Shown here: positions 14,214 to 23,270 of the stretch, piece after piece
Numbering within the stretch: the stretch's first letter is position 1
How the letters are laid out: the number at the start of each line of letters is the position of its first letter
NCBI GenBank assembly: GCA_003612625.1
Contig: RAZJ01000027.1
Location: forward strand, 1-38,364
Direction of reading: 5' to 3'
DNA length: 38,364 bases
Source of the DNA: a bacterium 1XD42-1
Lineage (GTDB): Bacteria > Bacillota > Clostridia > Oscillospirales > Ruminococcaceae
Notes under the pieces: generated by a model
What the model was told of the DNA's origin: nothing
Databases searched by the model: none
What the model saw: the letters and a program-made list of their open reading frames with translations, nothing else
Position numbers and translations under genes: made by a program

Positions 14214-16144
14214 AATCCTTCTTTCAACTCGCTTTCCAAATCTGCCCATTCTTCCAGACGGGCTTCTAAATCCTGCCGCATCTGGTTTAATTCTTCATAA
14301 GCTTCCTGTAATTTCTGGTAATCGCTGTAAATTTCTGGGGAGAGCTCCGCTTCTTTCTGGGAAATCATAGCTTCTAATTGGGAAATTTCCCGTTCTACAT
14401 CTCCATACCGTTTGCGGCGGGAAGCATCTAAAGCTCTTTGTTTTTTTCCCTTATGGTGGGGATCTTCTTTGATTTCTTTTTTTATTTTTTCTGTTTTTCT
14501 TTCTTCAAAGCCAGAAAAAGCTTGTCTTGTCTGTAAATAATCCTGATAATTATTATATTCCTGGATTCCTTCCGGGTAAAGCTCCAATATTCTCCAAGGC
14601 ATACGGTTCAGCAGATAACGGTCATGGGTAATTGCCAGAACCGTTCCACCAGCTTCTCCAAATTCCTCCAAAGCCTGGTCTAAGGCTTCTCTTGTCATCA
14701 AATCCAGATGATTGGTAGGTTCATCCAGCAATAGCAGATTTGGAGATTGAAACATCATAATAGCTAATTTTAAACGGGCTTTTTCTCCGCCGGAAAGGGA
14801 ACGTACTTCTTTTTCAATATCTTCTGCCCGAAATTGCAGAAAAGCTAAGGTTTGCCGGAGATCCTGTGTCACGGCCCTGGGGAACCGTGAACGCATTTCC
14901 TCCAATACCGTATGGGATGCGCATAAATGCTCCGATTCCTGCTCAAACCAGGAGGGACGCACTCCAATTCCCCAGCGGAACTGTCCCTTTTCTAAAGGAT
15001 GCTGATCCATGAAAGCCCGCAATAAGGAAGATTTTCCCACACCATTTTTCCCCAATATTGCTACCCGCTGCCCTCTGGATATTTTCAGATTGACTCCCTC
15101 AAAAAGCTTCCGCCCCTGGGCAAGCCCCCCAGCCCGCAAGGAAAGATCTTTTACTTCCAGAACATTTTCTACGGGGCCATCTTGAAAACGGAAACGAATC
15201 CGCACAGGCAGCAAAGGCGGCGGAAGCGGGTGGGAAGTACGTTCTTTTTCCAGGGCTTCCAGTTGTTTTTCACGGCTTTTTGCCATGGCCGCCGTAGAAG
15301 CCCGCACTTTATTCCGGGCAATATAGTCTTTGAGTTTTTCGATTTCTTCCTGTTCTTTTTGATAGTTTTTAAGCTGTTCCTGATAGTTATTTTCCCTTAT
15401 CTGGAAATATTTAGAATAATTCCCGGGATAAGCTTTTACAGTGCCTTGGGTAACATCCCAAATACGGTTGCATATCTGATCCAGGAAATACCGGTCATGG
15501 GATACTACGACCAAAGAATTTTTAAAAGAGGTCAGGTACTGTTCCAGCCATTCCAAAGCGGATAAATCCAAATAGTTAGTAGGTTCGTCCAACAGCAGCA
15601 GATCCGGCTTTTGCAGCAGAATTTTTGCCAGGGAAAGCCGGGTTTTTTCTCCGCCGGACAAAGAACCACATAACGTATTCCGGTCCCACTCTCCAAATCC
15701 CATCCCGCGCAGGACTGTTTCAATATGCACATCCATGTTATAGCCGTCGTTAGATGAAAAATAGGCTTCTAATTTTGCATATTCTTCGGCTAACGGGGTG
15801 TTTTCCTGGGAAGATGATTTTTCCATTTCCTTGGAAATTAAATCCATACGGGCTTTTGCCTCCAATAAAGGGGCATACGCACTGCGCATTTCCTCATAAA
15901 TGGTATTGGAAGGGGTTACACCACTGTTTTGGCGCAGATACCCTAGAGTAAGCCCCCGTTTTGTCATTCGCTGGCCTTCTTCCAGGGGCAATTCCCCGGT
16001 TAAAACCCGGAGCAAAGTTGTTTTTCCAGCACCATTGACGCCTACCACGCCAATTCGGTCGCCTTCTTCAATTTTAATGGAAGTGCGCTGAAAAATAACG
16101 CGGTCTGCGAATATTTTGGAAGCGCCTTCCAGGGATAAAAGCAT
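14210..16144 (-). CDS. ABC-F family ATPase
   Basis: 644 aa, no membrane segments. Two ATP-binding domains: the first has Walker A GVNGAGKTT (about 35-43), signature LSGGEKTRL (162-170) and LLLLDEPTNYLD. A charged linker (about 250-310, the P-site tRNA interaction motif region) follows, then the second domain with GKNGVGKSS, LSGGEKARL and LLLLDEPTNHLD. A Glu/Lys-rich C-terminal coiled coil (about 550-640) ends the protein. ABC-F proteins act on ribosomes as translation factors or antibiotic-protection proteins; the layout resembles the Uup/YdiF housekeeping group more than resistance types, but this is not certain. AAAGGAG lies 8 bases before the ATG. It is 29 bases after the DUF1015 gene and overlaps the YdcF gene. 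Confidence 0.94.
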   Translation of the reverse strand: MLLSLEGASKIFADRVIFQRTSIKIEEGDRIGVVGVNGAGKTTLLRVLTGELPLEEGQRMTKRGLTLGYLRQNSGVTPSNTIYEEMRSAYAPLLEAKARMDLISKEMEKSSSQENTPLAEEYAKLEAYFSSNDGYNMDVHIETVLRGMGFGEWDRNTLCGSLSGGEKTRLSLAKILLQKPDLLLLDEPTNYLDLSALEWLEQYLTSFKNSLVVVSHDRYFLDQICNRIWDVTQGTVKAYPGNYSKYFQIRENNYQEQLKNYQKEQEEIEKLKDYIARNKVRASTAAMAKSREKQLEALEKERTSHPLPPPLLPVRIRFRFQDGPVENVLEVKDLSLRAGGLAQGRKLFEGVNLKISRGQRVAILGKNGVGKSSLLRAFMDQHPLEKGQFRWGIGVRPSWFEQESEHLCASHTVLEEMRSRFPRAVTQDLRQTLAFLQFRAEDIEKEVRSLSGGEKARLKLAIMMFQSPNLLLLDEPTNHLDLMTREALDQALEEFGEAGGTVLAITHDRYLLNRMPWRILELYPEGIQEYNNYQDYLQTRQAFSGFEERKTEKIKKEIKEDPHHKGKKQRALDASRRKRYGDVEREISQLEAMISQKEAELSPEIYSDYQKLQEAYEELNQMRQDLEARLEEWADLESELKEGL

Positions 16145-16173
16145 TTTTTGTTCTCCTTTCTGTCAGACAGGTT

Positions 16174-17406
16174 CTAAGGCAATATCTTCCTTGCCTCTAA
16201 ATAATAGCGTTTTTCGCAGGAATGTCCCATAGAAAAGGTTTTCCGGGGCAAAGAGCCTTCCTGCTGTACGGTAGGGAGCAAGGCGTTCTTTTCCATCGGC
16301 GGCAGCAGAAATCCAATGGAGCCGGGCCGGGAAGCCAGATCCCGTAAAGCCCCGTCATCATGGATGTAATCTAAAACACCAGTATGTGTATTTAACCAGG
16401 TATCCAAAAACTTCTGCAAAGGTCCTATCGGAAGAATCCCGGCGGGGAATCCAACCGGAATGGTTTGTTCCTGGCCCTGGATGATACACTGTAAAGAGAA
16501 GCCTTGTCCATCAACAGGAAACGTATTCTGCAAATCATATAGTAAGGCTTTCGGATCTGTATCAAATACGACCCGATGAACCGGTTCAAACTTTAAAGCA
16601 TCATCCTGTAAATTAACCAGTTCCGCCAAAGCCCACCGGGCAGGATGGTTTATCCATTGCTCTTTAGGTAGGGTCTGGCGCAGCTTTTCAAAACAGGCTT
16701 TTGCCGTTGCCAGAGAATGATTGCCGTCTCCTACAAGAATTGCCGGGTTTCCTTGGGCACAATGCCGGGAAAACAGGGAACCAAAAGCAGCACAGATGGA
16801 TTGATTTTTTTCTTTTGGAATCCGTTTTCCACAAATATGGCCGCCTTCCCATAGGTCAAAATCATAAAGGGTTTCATAATTACCGGATTCATCAGAAACA
16901 GGTTCTATAACAGACTTTCCGGGATCGTCGATCAGTACCATAATATGGGGCAGTTCTAAAAGAGCATGTTCCCGGATTTTTACCCGAGGTGGGATACGGC
17001 TTTCCACTGTTTTTTCAGTAGGACGGATTAAAGACTGGCTTTTCTCGCTGTATTCATATTCCAGCAGATCTAATTTTCCAATCAGGCCCTTCCGGATGCT
17101 TCCATCTGTAAGGGTTCTTTCTACATAGAAGAAACTGTCAGGATAAGACCGGAACAGCCCCTTTTTCAAATAATCCTGCATGGTATGGTTAATGGAAGCA
17201 ATCCGCTTTCCATCATCCCGGCTTAAATAGGCTTCTGGAAAAACCATATGCAGGGTACTAGGGGCGTCCCCCACATAATCCCCCAATTGATCCCAATATT
17301 CCGGCTGGGATGTATATTGGTCACATGCAATGACACTCCATTTCCGCATATCGGTATCTTGGGGCAACAGGATGTCCCCTGGGGTAAAAAGAAGTTCTGG
17401 GTTCAT
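16174..17406 (-). CDS. DUF1015 family protein
   Basis: 410 aa, soluble. It matches the DUF1015 family by its N-terminal FTPGDILLPQ and WSVIACDQYTSQPEYW, the central ERTLTDG and GKLDLLEYEY, and the VGDGNHSLATAKA motif. The family is widespread in bacteria near serine/phosphoglycerate genes, but its biochemical role is not established. The ATG at 17406 has AAAGGAA 8 bases upstream and is preferred over 17427. A promoter (TTGACC, 17-bp spacer, TATTGT) lies at 17443-17471. It is the first gene of an operon with the ABC-F and YdcF-like genes. Confidence 0.9.
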   Translation of the reverse strand: MNPELLFTPGDILLPQDTDMRKWSVIACDQYTSQPEYWDQLGDYVGDAPSTLHMVFPEAYLSRDDGKRIASINHTMQDYLKKGLFRSYPDSFFYVERTLTDGSIRKGLIGKLDLLEYEYSEKSQSLIRPTEKTVESRIPPRVKIREHALLELPHIMVLIDDPGKSVIEPVSDESGNYETLYDFDLWEGGHICGKRIPKEKNQSICAAFGSLFSRHCAQGNPAILVGDGNHSLATAKACFEKLRQTLPKEQWINHPARWALAELVNLQDDALKFEPVHRVVFDTDPKALLYDLQNTFPVDGQGFSLQCIIQGQEQTIPVGFPAGILPIGPLQKFLDTWLNTHTGVLDYIHDDGALRDLASRPGSIGFLLPPMEKNALLPTVQQEGSLPRKTFSMGHSCEKRYYLEARKILP

Positions 17407-17442
17407 ATTGAAGTTCCTTTCCGGCAAAAAATCAGCCCTTAT

Positions 17443-17471
17443 ACAATACCATTTAGCAGAGATACGGTCAA
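17443..17471 (-). promoter_or_regulatory. Sigma-A promoter of the DUF1015/ABC-F/YdcF operon
   Basis: On the minus strand TTGACC (17471-17466), a 17-bp spacer, TATTGT (17448-17443). The leader is about 30 bases. Confidence 0.65.
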
Positions 17472-17627
17472 GAAAAAGCTTTTTTATGGAAAAATACGGG
17501 TTAAAATGGATAATATTTACAATTTCGTTAAATTAGAGTTTTATGTAATCCAGGGAAATCGTAGAAATTTGCCTTATTCAAATACGACAAAAAACGACTT
17601 TTTTTTGATTCAAACTGAAAACCCTCA

Positions 17628-17656
17628 TTGCTCCTTTGAATAAATTATGTTATGAT
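17628..17656 (+). promoter_or_regulatory. Sigma-A promoter of the bactofilin gene
   Basis: TTGCTC at 17628-17633, a 17-bp spacer, TATGAT at 17651-17656. It predicts a start near 17663 and a leader of about 190 bases. Confidence 0.75.
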
Positions 17657-17668
17657 ATATGTAATTAT

Positions 17669-17828
17669 GGGGGGCCTTTTTTAAGTTTCCGGTTTTTGCT
17701 CGGGAAACAGCACAAGTACCGGTTTTCCGGCGGAAGCGCTTTTCCTGGCTGCCCGTATGGGTCAGCGATCCCCGTAATCGGATAAAAACAAAAAAATGAA
17801 AAGGAACCCCAGCAAGGCCCGAGGGTTC
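17669..17828 (+). promoter_or_regulatory. Structured leader RNA of bactofilin, riboswitch-like
   Basis: GGGG-GG-CCTTTT (17669-17680) can pair with AAAAGG-AA-CCCC (17799-17810), closing a domain of about 140 bases that contains further hairpins, for example CGCT/AGCG enclosing GGCTGCCC-GTAT-GGGTC around 17737-17766. The 3' strand of that closing stem (GAACCC, 17804-17809) can instead pair with GGGTTC (17823-17828) just before the SD GGAGG at 17839-17843. Two mutually exclusive stems next to the SD are the layout of a translation switch. It does not match the consensus of any riboswitch I know (c-di-GMP, ydaO, SAM, cobalamin and others were considered). Confidence 0.5.
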
Positions 17829-17852
17829 ACATTTTCCCGGAGGTACAGGACT

Positions 17853-18740
17853 ATGAAAAAGTATTCATCGTACTTTAATAAGAGATATTTTCCAGAAACA
17901 GATGATATGGAAGAAGAGGAGCCTCTTTCTGGAGAAAACCTTTCTCAAGAAGCTCCCGAACCAGAAGAACCTGTTGCAGCCCCAGCACCTGCACCGGCGC
18001 CAGCACCGGTTCCTGTTGCTGCCCCTGCTATGGCTGCTCCGGCTCCAACACCTGCACCAGCGCCAGCTCCAAAGCCGGCTCCCATGCAGCCAGTTTCTTC
18101 TATGACAGCTTCCCGTCCCGCTCCCAAAGCCCCTTCAGAAGCTTTTGGCATGGGCGGACGCGGTGCTTTTGCATTCCCTGCGTTTGATGATGAACCGGAA
18201 GTCAAACCAGAACCAAAAGCTTCTCCCTTTGCCCCGTCTTTGTCTTTTTCCATTCCGGATGTGGATTCGGAACAGCCAAAAGCAGAAGGCGAAATCACTG
18301 TGATTTCTGAAAGTGCTATCATTACCGGAGAATTAACCGTATCTGGAAATGTCCGGATGATGGGAAAAATCAAAGGAAATTTGACAGCTACTGGAAATTT
18401 AGAGATCGATGGAAAAGTAATTGGAAACTTGTCCGGCAATGATGTAGAATTAAAACACTGTGAATTAAAGGGAGATGTAAACGCAACCGGCTTTACATTT
18501 ATGGATAAAGATTCCATTATGATTGGAAATTTGTCCGCTCAGGAAGTAACCCTGGATGGCAAGGTTAAAGGGGATATTAGCGCTTCTCATAAGGTCTATG
18601 TCCGCTCCAATGCTGTGGTGGTAGGCAATATTAAAGCTGCCATTATCGCCATTGATGAAGGCGCCGCGCTTCAAGGACAGGTCATTATTGCCAGCAAAGG
18701 AAACAGCGGCTTGGATATTGGCGAGGAATCAGAGCCTTAA
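17853..18740 (+). CDS. Bactofilin (polymer-forming cytoskeletal protein)
   Basis: 295 aa. N-terminal acidic segment (1-30), a long low-complexity Pro/Ala linker (about 30-110), then a bactofilin beta-helix domain (about 145-275) with the rung pattern ITGELTVSGNVRMMGKIKGNL, repeated hydrophobic/Gly motifs and VVGNIKA. Bactofilins polymerise without nucleotides into scaffolds that localise cell-wall enzymes. No signal peptide or membrane segment is present, so it is cytoplasmic. The ATG at 17853 has GGAGG 9 bases upstream; an ATG at 17796 lies inside the structured leader and is rejected. It is a single-gene transcript ending in a very strong terminator, convergent with an exported-protein operon. 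Confidence 0.93.
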   Translation: MKKYSSYFNKRYFPETDDMEEEEPLSGENLSQEAPEPEEPVAAPAPAPAPAPVPVAAPAMAAPAPTPAPAPAPKPAPMQPVSSMTASRPAPKAPSEAFGMGGRGAFAFPAFDDEPEVKPEPKASPFAPSLSFSIPDVDSEQPKAEGEITVISESAIITGELTVSGNVRMMGKIKGNLTATGNLEIDGKVIGNLSGNDVELKHCELKGDVNATGFTFMDKDSIMIGNLSAQEVTLDGKVKGDISASHKVYVRSNAVVVGNIKAAIIAIDEGAALQGQVIIASKGNSGLDIGEESEP

Positions 18741-18766
18741 ATCCATTTTGTCCATAAAAAATAGTT

Positions 18767-18800
18767 GCCCGCTGAAAGATTATCTTTCAGCGGGCTTTTT
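18767..18800. terminator. Strong terminator after bactofilin
   Basis: GCCCGCTGAAAGA and TCTTTCAGCGGGC form a perfect 13-bp stem with a TTA loop, followed by five T on the plus strand. It probably also serves the convergent gene ending at 18813. Confidence 0.92.
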
Positions 18801-18812
18801 CGTGTTTCTCTA

Positions 18813-19946
18813 TTATCTGATGTTTACTTTTTTATCAGAAATAATATAGGTCCCAAGGGTTCTGGTGCGGGTATAATAAACGTCTTCGTCTTCATCATAT
18901 ATGAATTTATTGGTCACATCCTGAAGGACACCGTTGGAATTGACTGTGTAAATATAGACGCGGTTTGGATTTTGATCCTCATCAAAAGGATTGCTAAGGG
19001 TTAATTTTGCGCGGCTGTCACAGTCAATATTTGCTGGGGTAAAGCGCCAAATTACGGCATCTGTATTGCGGAATTTGGAAAGAAGGCCGGAAGTCCATTT
19101 TGTGGAAAGCCTTGCAATGAAATTTTCCGGATTGCTGCTCCCTGTGAATTCCAGGGTTGCAATGGTATCATATTTTGTATCAAAAGAAACAAAGTTGCTG
19201 TCAGAAGCGGCTATTTTTATTGTTTTTCCTGCTCCGCCTACGGTTACACTGGTATCATATCCATTGGTCTGCTTGTTGCCTACATAAATACGCCCGCTTA
19301 ATGTCAGCCGGTCCCCAGTTTCCTTAAATTTGGAATTTTCAATAAATGCCGGATTATCCATCCAAATGGCCGCTTTTGGATCTTTGGGGTTGGCTACCCG
19401 GTCAGTCCGGCCCACGCCGTAAGAAAATCCATATCCGGTAGTGGAATCCCGCCGGACTGTAAAATTCAAGTCAAAATCCAGCCGGATTTCTTCGGAGCCT
19501 GTGTAATCTTTAATTTCTACGGCTACATATTGGTGCCGGGCATAAGCTTTGACCGCATTGGTTGCGTAATAGTTGTTATTTGTTATGCCGCTTGGAACGA
19601 TATAATCATCTTTATTCGTTCTAGGGGGCAGATACCGTTCTGTCAAATAAATCCGGTTGATATATTTGCTGTTTCTGTTTTTCCTTACAGACAGCCGGAT
19701 ATTCCGGTCGTTTCCTAAAATTTTGCCTGCACTCCCTGGCAAAAGGAAATAAACAGTCTGACCCGGCGTTACAGTTGCATCCGCAGAGGCATATTGTTTT
19801 CCGTCTTTGTCAATAGGAGCACCTGACAAGGATGTCAGGTCTTTTGCTGGATTGATGGTTTCAGCCATAACTTGAGGCGCTGCCAAGGCTGTTAAAGCTG
19901 CCAAAGCCGCGGTTAAGGCTAAAAGCCGTTTCAAAAACTTTTTCAT
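18813..19946 (-). CDS. Exported protein of unknown function
   Basis: 377 aa. The signal peptide is at residues 1-28 (KKFLKRLL, long Ala/Leu core, VMAE). The mature part is predicted mostly beta: regular alternating strands, with a YTVNSNGVLQDVTNKF-like segment followed by an acidic DEDEDVYYTR stretch and a LGTYIISDKKV ending that resembles a C-terminal beta-sandwich strand of secreted Firmicutes proteins. No anchor or catalytic motif is visible, so it may be released or bind a partner. It lies 43 bases after the gene at 19990 on the same strand, with a purine-rich SD (GGAAGGAAAGGAAAAA), and is probably co-transcribed with that surface protein. Confidence 0.8.
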   Translation of the reverse strand: MKKFLKRLLALTAALAALTALAAPQVMAETINPAKDLTSLSGAPIDKDGKQYASADATVTPGQTVYFLLPGSAGKILGNDRNIRLSVRKNRNSKYINRIYLTERYLPPRTNKDDYIVPSGITNNNYYATNAVKAYARHQYVAVEIKDYTGSEEIRLDFDLNFTVRRDSTTGYGFSYGVGRTDRVANPKDPKAAIWMDNPAFIENSKFKETGDRLTLSGRIYVGNKQTNGYDTSVTVGGAGKTIKIAASDSNFVSFDTKYDTIATLEFTGSSNPENFIARLSTKWTSGLLSKFRNTDAVIWRFTPANIDCDSRAKLTLSNPFDEDQNPNRVYIYTVNSNGVLQDVTNKFIYDEDEDVYYTRTRTLGTYIISDKKVNIR

Positions 19947-19989
19947 GGTATTTTTCCTTTCCTTCCTATCATCTCATCAATCGTTACGT

Positions 19990-22900
19990 TCAGGGCAAAT
20001 CATTGCTGTCTTTGTTTTCTTGTGTCCGCTTATAGACAACATATCCAATTGAAATTCCGCCTAAAGACAACATCAGTAATCCAATTGCTATCATAACCGG
20101 AACAGCAGATACCGGTTTTTTCGTTTCAACCGGCTGATCCGGTTCTTCAGGATCTTCCGGTTTTTCCGGATCTTCTAAATCATCTGGATCTTCCGGAGCT
20201 TCAGGTTCAGAAATTTCTGTATCACTGGAAGTATCGTCTTCCAAATCTGAGCTTTCATCCGGATCGGTTGCGGAGGATACGCCTCCTGATATTCCCGGGA
20301 CAACTGGTGCAGGCACTGCCGGAGGCGGTGTAACAGGATTTGTGGGCAATGATGGCGCAGGTGCAGGCGGCGGAGTTGCCACAGAAGAACTGCTTGAATT
20401 TGGCTTTTGCGTGTTTCCTCCTAATAATGGATCATCGTCCACAACCGGAAACTCATCATCTATATCATTGTGATCAGGTGGGAATTCATAAAGATCGGCC
20501 AAATCTTCAAAAAGATAATAAACCCGGTTGCTGGGAATTTTATACATATTTTTTCCGTTGATGGTTACAGAATCCCGGCCATGGGTTAATTTTAACGTAA
20601 TTGGACGGTCTTTCAGCTCTTCCAAAATCCATGTGGGTACCGTATCTGCTTTAGAAGCGCTGACCCGGACAGTATCGCCTTTTTTGGCTGAACGGATGCT
20701 GTCTGAAACATCTTCCCAGAATTCGTCCTCATCAAAAAAGCTGCCGCCGCCAGTGGTTTGGCCGCTGCTGTTGGTTCCGGCGCTGGAGCGTAAATCTAAA
20801 GTTGCTGTTCCATTGGAGGGAACTTTTACAGTATCTTTTCGCCCGTTTGAGCCGTTTTGGGCGTAAACTGTATAATTTCCGGGGGCTAAATTTTCAAAAT
20901 AGATTTTTCCGTTTTTATCTGTTTTTACGTCAAATCCCTTTGCCGTATCCCCTGAAAGCTTTAATTCAATATAAACGGTTTTATTGGAACCAAAAGGTGT
21001 AATGATTGTCAGTTTTCCTCGATACCCGTTATCCATGCCGCTGACAGAGCTTGCATGGATAATCCCGCCTGATGGGGTGGTAATGGGTTTCCCTGTTACT
21101 TTTCCTTTAGCTGAAATCCTTCCGCGCACTGTCAACGCTCCGGAAGCTGTCAAAGAATCACAGTTCAAAACTGAAGATGCAGATATGCTTCCTGTTGTAC
21201 AGCTTATTTTATCAGCATAAGTTTCGCCATTGGTGGTGAAAGCTTTTGCTGTGATATTTCCGGTATTGATTTTCCCTTTTAAAGTAACGGGGCCTTCTGC
21301 ATAAATGCTGCCGCATTTGCTTTCATTGAGAGAAACACCAGTTTCTCCATAAATCCGGCCGCTTACTTTAGAGGCCGCGCCTAAATTGACAGCGCCTTTT
21401 AAAGCTTCCACAGAATCTGCCTGAACAATGGTGCCGCTGCTGCCAGTAGTAATATTTCCTTTTTCTGCTATTATGGATTTTCCACGGAATGGGCCGCTTA
21501 AACTGATCCCATCTTTAGACCGGAGTGCTCCGCTTAAAGTAAGCTGCTGGGCAGTAACGCCTCCTGTGGATGTGGTGATGCTGGACCCTTGAAATGGCTT
21601 TGTGAAAGTGACAGAAGCCGCTGTCACTGGGCCGGAACAGCTTCCGCCAGACGCCTTGAAATCCCCTTGTACGTCAATTCCGCCTGTTCCGATTGCTAAT
21701 TCTGTATTGGGAATCGCCAGGGATTTAGGGGCTTTCAGTTGGTTGGATTGGATCTTTCCTGCGTTCAAAGTTCCTTCCACTGTCAGGGCCGGGGCTGATA
21801 TTGTACCTGTCACTTCCATGTTACTTTTTATCTGAATTGGGTTTGTTGCTGTGAAGTTTGAAGACTTTACAATTCCGCCGTCAGAAAAGTCCTTTGTTTG
21901 AATGGTTCCGCCTCCTTGAAGTGTGCCTCCATTTGGCACAGACAGCGTCCCAGAGGCGCTTAACGAGCGATTGTTAACAAAAGATCCAGATGAAATTGTG
22001 ATATTTCTCGCTTGTATATCACCGTCAGCGGAAAGGATTGATCCGCCGGAAATGGATATATCACCGGAAAGGACTCCCTGTCCATATAAGGCGGAATCTG
22101 CCTTGGAAAGGGAAAAAGAACTGTTTTCCGTAAGATTTAAAGACGTACCGGAAAGTGCATTTGCTGTTACACCAGTTTTTTTGGAAAGGGTAATCTGATC
22201 CCTGGCTGTAATCTGGCGGGCTGTTACGGACCATCCCTCAGAAGCAATCTGAATCGCTCCATTTGACTGGATGGCTCCCTTGCATAATACCGTACCGCCT
22301 GTAATAGAAAGGGGGCCTGTTGTCTGGATAGTGTCCTGTATGGTTAAATCGCCGCCTTCTACCGCAATTTCAGCCGCGTCCAAGGTACCAAGGGAAATTT
22401 TTCCGCTTTTTATCGTAAGCTTATTTTTTGATGAAACACGACTTGCGGTAATATTTCCTGAAACAGAAGCGCTTTGCGGGAACCATAAAATTCCATTTAC
22501 TTGCAAAGAGGAAACATTCTCTAAATTTCCTGTTACCTGATAGGTGTAAGGGGTTCCTGTACTTGCCCCTTCCAATAAAATCGGGACAGATGGGGAAAGA
22601 AAAGTAACAGATGTCCCTGTACCAGGGGCTTTTCGGAAGATACAGCCAGCAGCAGGGATAGTTGTACTTCCCTTATAGTCCCGGCCATCCAAATAGGAAA
22701 AACTGATGTTGTTCCCTTGGATCTGGACTACTTTCATTAGGGAAATATCTACAATCATTTTTTGTGTTTGCGGATCAACTGAAATTCCTTCCGGTTTTTC
22801 ATCCGGTTTGGGCTGTTCCGGTTCCGGGTCGGGATCGGGCTTTTGATCTGGGTCCTGTCCTTCCTGCTTGTCACCGGAATCGGTTTTATGGTCTGTATCT

Positions 22901-23112
22901 GTGTTTTCCTGGTTATTTTCAGTTTCCTTGTTGGATTCATCCTCCGGATTGGGATTGGGGGAATCTGTATTCTCTTTGTTCCCTTCTTCCGTTTCCCCTT
23001 CGTGGTACCCCTCCCCTTGGGGCGGGTCTTCTGCCCCAAGAACAGGCCCGGAAATACAAAAAGCCAGTGCAAATGAACAAATTAAAACCGTAAGCAGTTT
23101 CTTTTTCATCAT
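19990..23112 (-). CDS. Large cell-surface protein with repetitive beta-helix-like stalk
   Basis: 1040 aa. The signal peptide is at 1-26 (MMKKKLL, hydrophobic core, LGAE). A highly acidic Pro/Asp/Glu/Asn-rich segment (about 27-110) follows, then about 550 residues of short Ser/Thr/Gly-rich beta repeats (ISGGSILS, LTVEGTLN, VTLKGKIN and the like) reminiscent of a solenoid. Next comes a carboxypeptidase-regulatory/SpaA-like domain (FDVKTDKNGKIYFENLAPGNY, about 715-775), a C-terminal Pro/Asp/Glu stalk, and one membrane helix (about 1005-1026) followed by a short positively charged tail. No LPXTG motif is present, so it is membrane-anchored through its C-terminus. Likely an adhesin or stalk; the ligand is unknown. 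GAGGGG lies 7 bases before the first ATG. Confidence 0.88.
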   Translation of the reverse strand: MMKKKLLTVLICSFALAFCISGPVLGAEDPPQGEGYHEGETEEGNKENTDSPNPNPEDESNKETENNQENTDTDHKTDSGDKQEGQDPDQKPDPDPEPEQPKPDEKPEGISVDPQTQKMIVDISLMKVVQIQGNNISFSYLDGRDYKGSTTIPAAGCIFRKAPGTGTSVTFLSPSVPILLEGASTGTPYTYQVTGNLENVSSLQVNGILWFPQSASVSGNITASRVSSKNKLTIKSGKISLGTLDAAEIAVEGGDLTIQDTIQTTGPLSITGGTVLCKGAIQSNGAIQIASEGWSVTARQITARDQITLSKKTGVTANALSGTSLNLTENSSFSLSKADSALYGQGVLSGDISISGGSILSADGDIQARNITISSGSFVNNRSLSASGTLSVPNGGTLQGGGTIQTKDFSDGGIVKSSNFTATNPIQIKSNMEVTGTISAPALTVEGTLNAGKIQSNQLKAPKSLAIPNTELAIGTGGIDVQGDFKASGGSCSGPVTAASVTFTKPFQGSSITTSTGGVTAQQLTLSGALRSKDGISLSGPFRGKSIIAEKGNITTGSSGTIVQADSVEALKGAVNLGAASKVSGRIYGETGVSLNESKCGSIYAEGPVTLKGKINTGNITAKAFTTNGETYADKISCTTGSISASSVLNCDSLTASGALTVRGRISAKGKVTGKPITTPSGGIIHASSVSGMDNGYRGKLTIITPFGSNKTVYIELKLSGDTAKGFDVKTDKNGKIYFENLAPGNYTVYAQNGSNGRKDTVKVPSNGTATLDLRSSAGTNSSGQTTGGGSFFDEDEFWEDVSDSIRSAKKGDTVRVSASKADTVPTWILEELKDRPITLKLTHGRDSVTINGKNMYKIPSNRVYYLFEDLADLYEFPPDHNDIDDEFPVVDDDPLLGGNTQKPNSSSSSVATPPPAPAPSLPTNPVTPPPAVPAPVVPGISGGVSSATDPDESSDLEDDTSSDTEISEPEAPEDPDDLEDPEKPEDPEEPDQPVETKKPVSAVPVMIAIGLLMLSLGGISIGYVVYKRTQENKDSNDLP

Positions 23113-23188
23113 CTCATATCCCCTCGCAGTCGTTCCTCAAATTCTTTTCACTCAATCAGTGGCGCAAACCTCCCTGATTACTGCAAAG

Positions 23189-23207
23189 TTTGTATTTTTT
23201 ATACAAA
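23189..23207. promoter_or_regulatory. Inverted repeat in a divergent promoter region
   Basis: TTTGTAT (23189-23195), five T, ATACAAA (23201-23207): perfect 7-bp arms between the divergent surface-protein and esterase operons. It could be an operator for either. A TG-N-TATACT extended -10 element for the plus-strand operon lies at about 23238-23246. Confidence 0.4.
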
Positions 23208-23270
23208 TCAACAGCCTGTTCATTCCCCTGCTCTTATGTTATACTATAAATTTAGAAAAGAGGTTTTTTT

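Noticed and set aside
14213-14249. Longer YdcF-like start at 14249
   Set aside because: It would extend into the ABC-F gene; the ATGA overlap at 14210-14213 with an AAGGA SD is more plausible.
17669-17828. c-di-GMP, ydaO (c-di-AMP), SAM, cobalamin or T-box element before bactofilin
   Set aside because: None of the conserved core sequences is present, so I report it only as an unclassified leader.
17796-17852. Longer bactofilin start at 17796
   Set aside because: It lies in the structured leader and has no SD; GGAGG is correctly spaced for 17853.
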